Assembly: GCA_036744795.1 (NCBI GenBank)
Contig: DAIOHK010000002.1
Span: 66,782 to 130,781, forward strand
DNA from: UBA5486 sp036744795
Lineage (GTDB): Bacteria > Bacillota > UBA4882 > UBA10575
DNA length: 64,000 bases
Direction: 5' to 3'
A program made the translations under genes and the position numbers. Positions 17,891-26,139 of the stretch are shown in pieces. Below the pieces are notes generated by a model. It ran no database searches, was not told the DNA's origin, and was given only the letters and a program-made list of their open reading frames with translations. How positions within the stretch are numbered: position 1 is the stretch's first letter; every line of letters starts with the position of its first letter.

Positions 17891-19300
17891 TTATCTCTCA
17901 ACTGCCAAAACTACTTTGGGGTTTAACATATATGGATTGAGCATCAATTGCCAGTTAGAAAGCGGTAAAACTTCTTCCCGTATTTTTACGCCCAAAATTC
18001 CCTGCATAAATTTTCTTCTTGCTAATATCCGCTGCCAGCTTTCAGGATACTTTAATTTTATCTCCTCTCGAAGCGAAGCATCGGCCAAAGCAATCCCATC
18101 CTCGATATGAACTCCAACATACTCTCCTCCTGGCATGGCAATGATATCACATTGAATCAACATCCCCGATTTTAAAACATAAGGCGAATCTTTAAAGAAT
18201 GGCGTATTCACCCATTCATCAGTATGAATCAAATGACCGGGATTCAGTCCCACCCCGAACTTTTCATCTCCGATCAAAGCCATTGTCTTAGCGTAGACTT
18301 CTCCCCCTGTTACTCCAATACCAATTGTCTCATACCAGTTAACCAGTGCTGCAAAGTATGGTTTGTAAAAACTCTCAACAATCCCTTTCATCTCCGGCTT
18401 TAATTCTTCCGGCTTTGAGGCTATTACCCCTAAACGAGCTACCAAAGCTCTTCTTCGATTATTACTAACATTCATTACCTCGCCTAATTCAGCTTTCTGA
18501 GTATAAGTAGGACTGGCTACTCCCAATAAAACATTTTTTTCGCCAAAATTAACATTAGGATGAACCGGTAAGGGACTACCATCTAATTTTAACAGTTTAG
18601 AGGCTTCCATTTCTGTCATGCCTACACGGAAATTAATAAGGAAGTTTTCCAAACCAAGTGAAGCTTCTGTACTTGCAATCTCTGCAAGAGCGATTTCCGT
18701 ACTGGATAATCCTACCGCTCTAAGCCCTTCTTCCGGATCTTTCATTATATCTGCCGTATTGATAACATTTTCTTTTCCTGCTATTGTCCGCAATACATCG
18801 ACTATGTAAGCAGGGATATCAATAATATATTTATCCTCTGCTCTACCTGTACCGTAATATTTGAGGCCGATAACCCCTACCTTACTATTTTCTTTAATCC
18901 CAGTCTGAGCAAAGATCTGCTCTAAGATCTGGCTTTTACTCCTTGGTTGTCCTTGCAAACTAAAATCTTGATACAACTCTTTCTTTAATTCAAGTGGACA
19001 AGCCTCGGCATACCAAAGCCCTTCATTACCTGCTACCAGTGTTGGTAAATCTTCTTTCTCTATTATTAACAAGGCTTCTTCAAAACGCGGGTCAAATCCG
19101 GTAAAAAACTCTACATTAGAAAAGTATTCCCGATCCGCATAAATGACTAAATGAGTCAAATTTCGATCCTGCATCTTCTCTCTTACCCTTGTTAAGCGTG
19201 ATTCATACTCTGCCGCGGATATTACAGGGGGTATTTCTTCTACCTCAAAATGGGGTAACTCCTTTAGAGTGATTTCAATGATCTGTTCAGTTTTAATCAT
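17891..19300 (-). CDS. M24 (Xaa-Pro peptidase/creatinase-like) protein with altered metal ligands
   Basis: 469 aa, cytoplasmic. It has the two-domain creatinase/prolidase layout: an N-terminal domain with YADREYFSNVEFFTGF, then a pita-bread-like C-terminal domain. Conserved shells remain (GLNPGHLIHTDEW, LKSGMLIQCDII, GVHIEDGIAL). However, where M24 metallopeptidases carry the two aspartate ligands, this one reads VMNVSNNRRRALVARL, and the first Glu ligand position is Asp (QCDII). Only the last Glu (HIED) is clearly kept. A canonical dinuclear peptidase is therefore doubtful. The start has GGAGG at normal spacing. It stands alone between convergent and divergent genes. Confidence 0.82.
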   Translation of the reverse strand: MIKTEQIIEITLKELPHFEVEEIPPVISAAEYESRLTRVREKMQDRNLTHLVIYADREYFSNVEFFTGFDPRFEEALLIIEKEDLPTLVAGNEGLWYAEACPLELKKELYQDFSLQGQPRSKSQILEQIFAQTGIKENSKVGVIGLKYYGTGRAEDKYIIDIPAYIVDVLRTIAGKENVINTADIMKDPEEGLRAVGLSSTEIALAEIASTEASLGLENFLINFRVGMTEMEASKLLKLDGSPLPVHPNVNFGEKNVLLGVASPTYTQKAELGEVMNVSNNRRRALVARLGVIASKPEELKPEMKGIVESFYKPYFAALVNWYETIGIGVTGGEVYAKTMALIGDEKFGVGLNPGHLIHTDEWVNTPFFKDSPYVLKSGMLIQCDIIAMPGGEYVGVHIEDGIALADASLREEIKLKYPESWQRILARRKFMQGILGVKIREEVLPLSNWQLMLNPYMLNPKVVLAVER

Positions 19301-19525
19301 CAGTTCTTCCTCCTTATATTAATTTCTTATTAGGTAATTTTCGTCTCAAGCACTTCCTTTCTTAAATAACTGTATAAATGTTAGCTAAAGATTCATTTTA
19401 TTTATTACAAATACAGCTAATACCCATAGAGGAAATTCCCGACTTCCCTTTAAATTAGTTATTGTTGTCTAATTCATCAACCATCTCACTTTTTTAATCG
19501 GTTTAAAAAATAGACTTCTTTAGTT

Positions 19526-19753
19526 TTATACTTTCTCTTTTGGTAATGTAGACCATCCGAATAAACCATATAATAAACAATAACCGGTGATCCCTTCAAA
19601 AATTAATCCTCCTCCAGCCGCACTACTAAGTGCAATCGCCCTCGGTGACCATCCAACCGAAGCAGGCCATCCTATTAAAACAATTCCAACGATAATCCTC
19701 AAGACTCGTTGTGCCAAATTTGTGTTCTTTTTTATATAAAGCTCTTCTTTCAT
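19526..19753 (-). CDS. DUF2892 (YgaP-like) small membrane protein
   Basis: The start at 19753 is chosen because GGCGGGG precedes that ATG; the upstream frame lacks a start signal. The 75-aa product has the DUF2892 layout: NLAQRVLRIIVGIVLIGWP as the first helix, then GGGLIFEGITGYCLLYGLFGWST as the second with the typical TGYC-LYGL signature. Members are found fused to rhodanese domains or alone; the function is unknown. The single cysteine in TGYC is conserved in the family. It is a single-gene unit. Confidence 0.8.
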   Translation of the reverse strand: MKEELYIKKNTNLAQRVLRIIVGIVLIGWPASVGWSPRAIALSSAAGGGLIFEGITGYCLLYGLFGWSTLPKEKV

Positions 19754-19977
19754 TAAATCCCCGCCTTTCATAAGCTTAAAATATTTTTCCCTAGCCCAGA
19801 ATAATAATGTATTTTTAAGATAAACCAAGGATTTTTAATTTCAAGAAAGAAGATAAACATGATAAAGATGGCTATACTTCTCTATAGGTTAAAGAATTTC
19901 ACAATTCAATTTTTAAAATTAACCACTTAACTAGGAATTCTCTAATCTCTATTTTTATTCAATCACAATATACTCTT

Positions 19978-20002
19978 TAGTCTAGACTGTCGACCTAGAC
20001 TA
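19978..20002 (+). promoter_or_regulatory. candidate operator (TAGTCTAG dyad) upstream of fetAB
   Basis: TAGTCTAG (19978-19985) and CTAGACTA (19995-20002) form a perfect 8-bp inverted repeat with a nine-base centre, 55 bases before the ABC ATPase start. A regulator-binding site is the simplest reading, but no regulator is adjacent. Confidence 0.4.
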
Positions 20003-20056
20003 TAAACCCCTTTGATTCCGGGTTTTAGTTAAATTTTAATCGGAGGCATTAAGTAA

Positions 20057-20821
20057 ATGGATGAAGTAACAGACTTACCAGCAATTGAACTTTCCCATCT
20101 AAACAAAGTAAAGCCAGTTTTGCTTGGTGATACGCTAACCGAGCTTGAGGTAATCAACGACCTGTCTTTAGTTATTCCAAAAGGAGAAGTTCTGGCCTTG
20201 ATCGGGCCTTCAGGCTCGGGTAAATCAACACTTCTTCGTATGATCAACCGCATGGAAGAGCCGACTTCAGGGTCTATTCTTCTTTATGGCTCAGATATTC
20301 AAAATATGAATGTACGAGAACTTCGCCGCCGCGTAGGAATGGTATCACAAACTCCAGCTCTTCTACCAGGCACTGTTGGAGAAAATATCACTTATGGGCC
20401 AAAGTTAAGAGGTGAGCCCTGTGATGCTGCTCACTTTCTTGACCTGGTGGGCTTAGATGAAGACTTACTGCAACGGCCTGCATCTGCTCTTTCCATTGGT
20501 CAGCAGCAAAGAATGTCTATTGCAAGAGCACTTGCCAATAATCCGGAGGTATTATTACTGGATGAACCTACTTCAGCATTGGATCAGACAGCTGCTCATA
20601 ACATTATTCATCTAATTAGTAACCTTTCCCACAAATTAGCACTAACTGTGATCATGGTAACACACGTAATGGAACACGCAAAAGCGGTAGCTACTCGTAT
20701 ATCCTTACTGGTTCATGGTTCTTTGGTAGAAGAAAGCGAAGCTTACAAATTTTTTGCAGGTCCGGTTACTGAAGCAGGCCAAAAGTTTTTAAGAGGGGAG
20801 TTATTTGAAGTTGGGGACTAA
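20057..20821 (+). CDS. fetA: FetA-type ABC transporter ATP-binding protein
   Basis: 254-aa ATPase. Walker A GPSGSGKST (about 52-60), Q-loop region VSQTP, signature LSIGQQQRMSIARAL, Walker B VLLLDEPTSALD and the H-loop THVMEH are all present. The partner is the UPF0014/FetB permease encoded directly after it with a 17-base overlap, so the pair matches the FetAB system, reported in E. coli to export iron and raise oxidative-stress resistance. The ATPase alone resembles phosphate-type ABC proteins, but the neighbour decides the call. Iron as the substrate is an inference from that family. Confidence 0.85.
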   Translation: MDEVTDLPAIELSHLNKVKPVLLGDTLTELEVINDLSLVIPKGEVLALIGPSGSGKSTLLRMINRMEEPTSGSILLYGSDIQNMNVRELRRRVGMVSQTPALLPGTVGENITYGPKLRGEPCDAAHFLDLVGLDEDLLQRPASALSIGQQQRMSIARALANNPEVLLLDEPTSALDQTAAHNIIHLISNLSHKLALTVIMVTHVMEHAKAVATRISLLVHGSLVEESEAYKFFAGPVTEAGQKFLRGELFEVGD

Positions 20822-21653
20822 TTCATATATTCACATTTCAAACCTTGATCTTGTTATCGCTCTGATTTTTGTCGCCATAACCATCATAGTTTCATACTGG
20901 CAGCGGTTAGGCCTTGAACGGGACATTACCATTGGTACAGTAAGAACTTTTCTTCAACTACTTACCGTTGGCTTCGTTCTACAACAAATCTTTAATGCCG
21001 CGCACTGGGCTTGGGTTATTCTAGCCTTAGCAATTATGACCACCGTTGCCTCTCATAATGCAGTAAAACGTCAAGCTGGATCCAAACAAGGATTATTCAT
21101 AATCATGGCCATTGCAATTGCCATAGCTGGATCCATCACCTTACTTCTAGTTATCGGAGTAATTCTCCACGTCCGCCCTTGGTATCAGCCGCAATACATT
21201 ATTCCCATCGCTGGAATGATTATTGGAAATTCTATGAATGGAGCAGCACTTGTTGTTAATAGGTTACATTCTGAGCTTACACTACGCCGGAGTGAAGTCG
21301 AAGCAATGTTAGCCTTGGGAGCCACAACAAAACAAGCGGCAGAAGGAGCTCTTCGCGAATCACTCCGCACAGCAATGATGCCCACGATCAACTCAATGAT
21401 GACTGTTGGCCTGGTGCAACTTCCTGGGATGATGACCGGCCAGATAATCTCCGGTGCCAACCCGGTTGATGCTGTTCGTTATCAAATCGTAGTTATGCTA
21501 ATGATCGCAGCAGCTACCGGAGTAACCGCTATAATTTCAGCATTTGGAGCACTGGAAGTTTTCTTTACCCCCAACCATCAACTCTCACCTAGGCTGGAGT
21601 TAGGGAAACACTGGGATGAATATATTGCCAAAGGGAGAAAATATCGGAACTAA
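20805..21653 (+). CDS. fetB: FetB-type (UPF0014) ABC permease
   Basis: 282 aa with about seven membrane helices, the first at residues 14-31. UPF0014 hallmarks are visible: TIGTVRTFLQLLTVGFVL, IIGNSMNGAALVVNRL, LALGATTKQAAEGALRESLR and LVQLPGMMTGQIISGANP. The TTG start is inside the end of fetA and is preceded by AGAGGGGAG, so translation is coupled. Together with FetA it probably moves metal ions, most likely iron, across the membrane. No other metal gene is adjacent, although feoABC lies 35 kb further on. Confidence 0.88.
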   Translation: MKLGTNSYIHISNLDLVIALIFVAITIIVSYWQRLGLERDITIGTVRTFLQLLTVGFVLQQIFNAAHWAWVILALAIMTTVASHNAVKRQAGSKQGLFIIMAIAIAIAGSITLLLVIGVILHVRPWYQPQYIIPIAGMIIGNSMNGAALVVNRLHSELTLRRSEVEAMLALGATTKQAAEGALRESLRTAMMPTINSMMTVGLVQLPGMMTGQIISGANPVDAVRYQIVVMLMIAAATGVTAIISAFGALEVFFTPNHQLSPRLELGKHWDEYIAKGRKYRN

Positions 21654-21723
21654 CTTGCATGCCTGGCATTTAGCGTGAATGACAAGCTACGAGATGCATT
21701 ATTTTAGAATTCCCCTAGATAAA

Positions 21724-22740
21724 TCAAATTATTGATTCATCTTCAGTCCGTCTGGCATAATTTGCCTTTACCACCTTTCCGGAAAAATTAGCATAACAAT
21801 ACCGGCATAGATGCATACAAGTATTATACTGGCCAATGTCTTTACTGACAATACACCCACATGTCTTACGTTGACCCTTATCTTTTAAGTAGTGGTACTT
21901 GGGAATTGTTTCCTTCCCCTCTAAGGGAAAAACAATTCCTTGTTCTTCTGATTTCTGATCAACTAAAAAATCCATCAATACCTGATCTTTTCGGAATAAT
22001 TTAATCATTAACTCGTTATCAATACATTTATTATGATAAATTCCATATTCCGATAAGTCTATTTTCTCCCCACAAGAAGCAATGGTAAGCCCCCACTTCT
22101 TATTTAAGCTTTGCAAACCCCAGGCTATCTTAATCATGCTTTGCTGATCAAATTCCCGCCAGTCAATGAATTTAGCAAGATTACGACGGACTTTACTATA
22201 AACAGAAATATCAGCAAAACTGATTACCAGTTTCCTGGTATAATTGTACAGTTCTTCACCCACCCGGCTAATCTTTCCTAATAATCGTTCAATATTAAGA
22301 TCTATACTTAATATTAGTGGATCAAACCTCCAGATTACCCGTTCAGAACCAAGGTTTTCTGATAAACATTTAAAAGTTTCAATCCGCTTCTCTAGCGGTG
22401 GAAGATTAGGTTCTAAGCCTTCCGCTTCATAATCATTGACTGTAAAGGTAAAGTAGTAATTTACATCAGTATGATCCAGCTCTGGAAGATGTTTTAAAAA
22501 TGGCTGGGGATTTTTAGTCCAAAAGACGATCACCCGCGTCTTGGCAAACGATATGTACTGTACTCGTTGATTAAAAGGATTAATCCATTTGCTATACCCG
22601 GCACGCCAACGCTTGATAAACCAATCCCCATAAAATGCTGGAATATCAGTTGCACGGCTGGCAGAAATAATTACCGGGGCAACCGCTTCCTGCTCACCAT
22701 TTTTTGTCTTAACCCTCACCTTTTCCCACCCTTTAAACAA
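21724..22740 (-). CDS. DUF1848 family protein (C-terminal Cys cluster)
   Basis: 338 aa with a TTG start preceded by GAGGTG. The N-terminal section APVIISASRATDIPAFYGDW and the VIVFWTKNP segment are typical of DUF1848, whose function is unknown. The C-terminus carries a cluster CGCIVSKDIGQYNTCMHLC followed by RYCYAN, resembling an iron-sulfur or radical-SAM-like cysteine set; binding of a cluster is only inferred. It is encoded opposite to fetAB and the LysM gene, and has no operon partner. Confidence 0.85.
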   Translation of the reverse strand: MFKGWEKVRVKTKNGEQEAVAPVIISASRATDIPAFYGDWFIKRWRAGYSKWINPFNQRVQYISFAKTRVIVFWTKNPQPFLKHLPELDHTDVNYYFTFTVNDYEAEGLEPNLPPLEKRIETFKCLSENLGSERVIWRFDPLILSIDLNIERLLGKISRVGEELYNYTRKLVISFADISVYSKVRRNLAKFIDWREFDQQSMIKIAWGLQSLNKKWGLTIASCGEKIDLSEYGIYHNKCIDNELMIKLFRKDQVLMDFLVDQKSEEQGIVFPLEGKETIPKYHYLKDKGQRKTCGCIVSKDIGQYNTCMHLCRYCYANFSGKVVKANYARRTEDESII

Positions 22741-22938
22741 GTTGCTTTCACCTCTTTCAACTTCCCAAAGCTCCCTTAATTCATAGCCTCTTTCCCTATC
22801 CCCCTCTATTATATAGCTAATCGGTCAACAGAATTATTTTATTTGAACCTTAATCCTAACAAGTAATTACTTTGACCTCTTACCTTTTTTATAGCAGTAG
22901 CATAATTTGTAGTATATAACTAATGGAGGAATCAGAAA

Positions 22939-23670
22939 ATGGGCATGAATTTAAACCAAAATGTTACCATCAGCCAGATTTCTTGCCCCGGTGGCACAGT
23001 TTATACTATTGTCGCTGGTGATACCCTATTTGCCCTTGCTAGACGGTTTAATACCACTGTTCAAGCTATCACTAATGCAAATCCAGGTATTGACCCTAAC
23101 TCACTACAAATCGGGCAACAGATCTGTATCCCTGTTGCCCCTGCCCCGGGCACTTGTCCCGGCGGATTCATTTATGCTGTTAGAGCTGGAGATACCTTTT
23201 TTAGCATTGCTAGGCGTTTTGGGACCACTGTTAGCGCTTTACAAGCAGCCAACCCCGGTGTAGATCCCAACCGGCTACAAATCGGGCAACAAATTTGTGT
23301 TCCGGCTCCAGCTCCGGCACCCGGAACTTGCCCCGGTGGTTTTCTTTACACCATCCGTTCGGGTGACACCTTCTTTAGCCTAGCTTCACGGTTTGGAGTC
23401 ACCCTGCAAGCTTTAATTTCAGCTAACCCCGGAGTTGATCCTAACAGGTTACAAATCGGACAACAAGTCTGTATCCCAGCTCCGGCACCAGTACCAACGC
23501 CCGTTACTTGTCCAGGTTTTATCTACATTATTCAAAGCGGAGATACCTTATTTAGTTTAGCCCAACGTTTTGGTACTACGGTAGCCGCTATTACTGCAGC
23601 AAATCCTGGTATTGATCCCAATAGATTGCAGGTTGGCCAAAATGTCTGTATTCCAGTAGCTCCAAGGTAA
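22939..23670 (+). CDS. four-LysM repeat protein, probable spore/cell-wall associated
   Basis: 243 aa consisting almost entirely of four LysM domains (about residues 18-62, 77-121, 138-183 and 197-240), each of the pattern Y-x-I/V-x-x-GDT-x-F-x-x-A-x-RF...NPG-DPN-LQ-GQ-CIP. Each unit has two cysteines, one in the TCPGG linker and one in the ICIP end. No signal peptide is visible (MGMNLNQNVTISQISCPGG), as in spore-coat or exosporium LysM proteins. LysM domains bind N-acetylglucosamine in peptidoglycan or chitin. The start has GGAGG and a terminator follows. A larger relative lies at 42147-43623. Confidence 0.9.
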   Translation: MGMNLNQNVTISQISCPGGTVYTIVAGDTLFALARRFNTTVQAITNANPGIDPNSLQIGQQICIPVAPAPGTCPGGFIYAVRAGDTFFSIARRFGTTVSALQAANPGVDPNRLQIGQQICVPAPAPAPGTCPGGFLYTIRSGDTFFSLASRFGVTLQALISANPGVDPNRLQIGQQVCIPAPAPVPTPVTCPGFIYIIQSGDTLFSLAQRFGTTVAAITAANPGIDPNRLQVGQNVCIPVAPR

Positions 23671-23716
23671 TAATAGTTCAATAATCAAATCACAATTAAA
23701 AACGGGCAAATAAAAC

Positions 23717-23748
23717 GGACCGGGTTACAAAATCCGGTCCCCTTTTTT
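23717..23748 (+). terminator. Rho-independent terminator after the four-LysM gene
   Basis: GGACCGG and CCGGTCC form the stem; CCTTTTTT follows. Confidence 0.85.
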
Positions 23749-23947
23749 GACCGCAATTCAACTCATAAAGCAAAGTAAAATTCTAGCACGTATATCGCTT
23801 CACGGTCTGAAATAAAATATTGGCCATATGCTATCTTTTCTTTCATATTTTCCCTTTATATGTTATAATTACCATACAGCTTATGGAATTGCATAAATAC
23901 TTGGTTTACTTTTTATCCTCTCAAAATATAAGGGGGGAAAGTAAATT

Positions 23948-24796
23948 ATGAAATATCTAACCATCGGCACGATTATCTTATCGGTAGGTGTTTTGTCCTA
24001 TTTATTAAAAACTATAAAAAATAAGTTGAAATTATTTACCCTAAGTATTTGTATTATTGCTTTGACCCTATCTTTGATTAGTTCGTACGGACTTTTGTTT
24101 CAACAGCTTGAACCAGAAAATTTATCTCAGACCTTATTAAATCCACAACTAATCTTCTTCATTAATGTATTAATTAAATTTCTAATCTTTTATTGGATTG
24201 TTGCTATTGCTTCAGGTATGATTAACCCGGAAAGGATTTCAAAATACGGAGCAAAATTTTTAGGCTTAGAAGTTTATAATGAATATGCCGAGATCGCTAA
24301 AAAAATTGAGATCAACGCGAATAAAGCAGAAAATCAATTGAATTTAATTGTTGATTTAAATCGAAATGTCTTCGATTTTTTATTAAAGCCATTTGAGAAT
24401 AGTATTATTTCATCAGAGAAAAAAACCGATACTATTCGTCTTTTAGTAAAAGATATTTTAATAAAATCTTACGCCAATTTACCTAGAGTAAAAATACATG
24501 TTATTCCAACTACTGAAAAAGGTTTCACTACCCTTGGGCATAAGTTAGCAGCCTTTGTTAGACCTTTAGCCATGGAAAATAGAACTTTAACTACCATTGA
24601 AAATAAAACAGTTGGAATTTGCATTATTTCAGGTACAGGTGATCTCAGTTCAGCAATTATAATCGATACCACTGACCAAAATTATGAGATTTCTGATGCA
24701 GAGATTTGTTTAGCGGGCACTTTTTTTGTTTCCATCGCTACTTCCATACATTGGGCTGTAAGAAGTAAAAAATTTGCAAATAACTTAGAAAGTTAA
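23948..24796 (+). CDS. orphan membrane protein with cytoplasmic GAF-like C-terminus
   Basis: 282 aa. Helices lie at about 3-19, 28-49 and 65-87, then a coiled, charged stretch (AKKIEINANKAENQLN) and a soluble C-terminal domain of about 150 residues. The end has a mixed alpha/beta pattern (LAMENRTLTTIENKTVGICIISGTGDLSSAIIID) that looks GAF-like, but no motif proves it. The start is supported by AGGGGGG. It is 30 bases ahead of a small ORF and may form an operon with it. A TATAAT box lies at about 23863. I do not recognise the family. Confidence 0.65.
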   Translation: MKYLTIGTIILSVGVLSYLLKTIKNKLKLFTLSICIIALTLSLISSYGLLFQQLEPENLSQTLLNPQLIFFINVLIKFLIFYWIVAIASGMINPERISKYGAKFLGLEVYNEYAEIAKKIEINANKAENQLNLIVDLNRNVFDFLLKPFENSIISSEKKTDTIRLLVKDILIKSYANLPRVKIHVIPTTEKGFTTLGHKLAAFVRPLAMENRTLTTIENKTVGICIISGTGDLSSAIIIDTTDQNYEISDAEICLAGTFFVSIATSIHWAVRSKKFANNLES

Positions 24797-24826
24797 TATA
24801 ATAGTATTGAAGGATGTGATATAAAA

Positions 24827-25063
24827 ATGTTTACTATTGAAAAAGGACAAACCATCGATTTCCGTGGTCCCAAAATTCCATCCTACATCGTAGAAACAAG
24901 AGAAACAGCCCATAAATTAGCTGACAATTTATATGCAAAAACAGAAGTTTCTGTCACCAAAGAACTTTCGATCAAGACAAAAGCCCCCACCAGACAAACA
25001 AGAAAAGTCTTAAACTTGAATAAATTAAAGAGAATAAGGAATGCTACCCACCAAGAGGGGTGA
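24827..25063 (+). CDS. small hypothetical protein (78 aa)
   Basis: A basic 78-aa protein (MFTIEKGQTIDFRGPKI...) without membrane segments or known motifs. The first 20 residues look beta-stranded and the C-terminus is Lys/Arg-rich and Thr-rich. GAAGGATGTGAT upstream gives a weak ribosome binding site. It follows the orphan membrane protein by 30 bases, so the two are probably co-transcribed. No function can be given. Confidence 0.5.
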   Translation: MFTIEKGQTIDFRGPKIPSYIVETRETAHKLADNLYAKTEVSVTKELSIKTKAPTRQTRKVLNLNKLKRIRNATHQEG

Positions 25064-25072
25064 TAGCATTTG

Positions 25073-25189
25073 TTGTTCGGCATTAAAAAAACTGCTAATG
25101 GAATGAAATCAAGTTTAAATAAACCGACAAAATCAAAGTCGTTACAAGAGATTAAGAGATTAGCTAAAGAAATTCAGAAAAAAAAGTAA
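25073..25189 (+). CDS. possible 38-aa lysine-rich protein
   Basis: A 38-aa frame starting at TTG (LFGIKKTANGMKSS...) ends in an all-lysine tail. An alternative TTG lies one codon upstream. GAGGGG sits nine bases before that upstream TTG and overlaps the end of the preceding small gene, which suggests coupling. The helical, charged composition is plausible for a tiny protein, but coding potential is only moderate. Confidence 0.35.
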   Translation: MFGIKKTANGMKSSLNKPTKSKSLQEIKRLAKEIQKKK

Positions 25190-25310
25190 TACTTCTGCAG
25201 AATCTTAGCAACCAGATCTATTCCGGCTAGTAGCCGGTTTATTTTTTGGGTATTTAAAATATGGTAAATTTCCCTTGTACAAGATATAATAAAAGCAGGA
25301 GGGTTAATGG

Positions 25311-25679
25311 ATGAATTTAGTGAAAATTGTTGAAAAATACCATTTAGTGCTTCTATTTGTTTTTGGCTCATTTGATACCGAACGCTTCAACAATAACAGT
25401 GACATTGATGTGGGATATATAGCAAAGAAGACTTTGAACAACGAAGAAGAAGTTAACCTTCTGACAGAATTGGTTTTTTTCTTTAAACGGGATCTAATTG
25501 ATTTAGTCAATATGAATAGTGCCACTCCTCTTTTGTTGTTTGAAGCTGCTAATAAAGCAAAAGTCCTTTACGAAAAAGATGATAGTTTTCTGCGGTTTAA
25601 AATTAAAGCCTTTGCTAGGTATACAGAAACTAAATTTTTACGAGATATGAGGAGAGACTTTTTGGAGAAATCCATATAA
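25311..25679 (+). CDS. MNT-type nucleotidyltransferase, antitoxin of a HEPN/MNT pair
   Basis: A 122-aa minimal nucleotidyltransferase. The polymerase-beta signature GSFDTERFNNNSDIDVGY (GS-x10-DxD form) lies at about residues 20-37. In the HepT/MntA systems this type adds AMP to the HEPN toxin and neutralises it. AGGAGGG precedes the ATG. The HEPN gene follows after 15 bases, so they are transcribed together. Here the MNT gene is first; both orders are known. There is no phage or conjugation gene beside it, so the pair may be a stand-alone island. Confidence 0.88.
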   Translation: MNLVKIVEKYHLVLLFVFGSFDTERFNNNSDIDVGYIAKKTLNNEEEVNLLTELVFFFKRDLIDLVNMNSATPLLLFEAANKAKVLYEKDDSFLRFKIKAFARYTETKFLRDMRRDFLEKSI

Positions 25680-25703
25680 AAAGTAAGTATCGGAGTGATG
25701 CAA

Positions 25704-26132
25704 ATGCCGGCCCAAGAGATAATAGTAGAAAAACTACTCAAAATGAAAGAATACATCCATCAGTTAAAAGTAATCCGGCCCGCTAGTTATGAAGAATATT
25801 TGCAAAGCCTAACCACAAAGTACGCTGTTGAGAGATTGCTGCAATTAATCGTTGATTTAGCACTTGATATTAATAATATAATATTATCATATAAAGGAAA
25901 ACCAGCGGCTGCCGATTACTTTAACTCATTTATTGATCTCACGGATTGTAATGTTTTAGAGCCTGCTTTTGCAACACAAATAGCACCTTCAAGTGGATTA
26001 AGAAACAGACTAGTACACGAATACGAAGAGATAAATAACCAAATTGTCTATAATAGTATAGAAAAAACAATTGATATGTATGTCCTATATATGAAAGAAA
26101 TAAAAAAAGTTATACAAAGCTCCAGTAGTTAA
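25704..26132 (+). CDS. HEPN (DUF86/HepT-like) toxin
   Basis: A HEPN-domain RNase-type toxin of about 142 aa. The catalytic motif R-x4-H-x-Y is visible as RNRLVHEY (about residue 106-113), and the helical DUF86 pattern KYAVERLLQLIVDLALDINN precedes it. Candidate starts are GTG 25695, ATG 25698 and ATG 25704; the last has GGAG at the best spacing. It follows the MNT antitoxin directly, giving a complete toxin-antitoxin module that in known systems is controlled by AMPylation of the Tyr near the motif. Confidence 0.88.
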   Translation: MPAQEIIVEKLLKMKEYIHQLKVIRPASYEEYLQSLTTKYAVERLLQLIVDLALDINNIILSYKGKPAAADYFNSFIDLTDCNVLEPAFATQIAPSSGLRNRLVHEYEEINNQIVYNSIEKTIDMYVLYMKEIKKVIQSSSS

Positions 26133-26139
26133 GATACTT

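Noticed and set aside
24827..26132. The MNT/HEPN pair plus the upstream small ORFs read as one defence island
   Set aside because: A gap of about 120 bases with a separate ribosome binding site lies between them, and nothing ties the upstream genes to defence.
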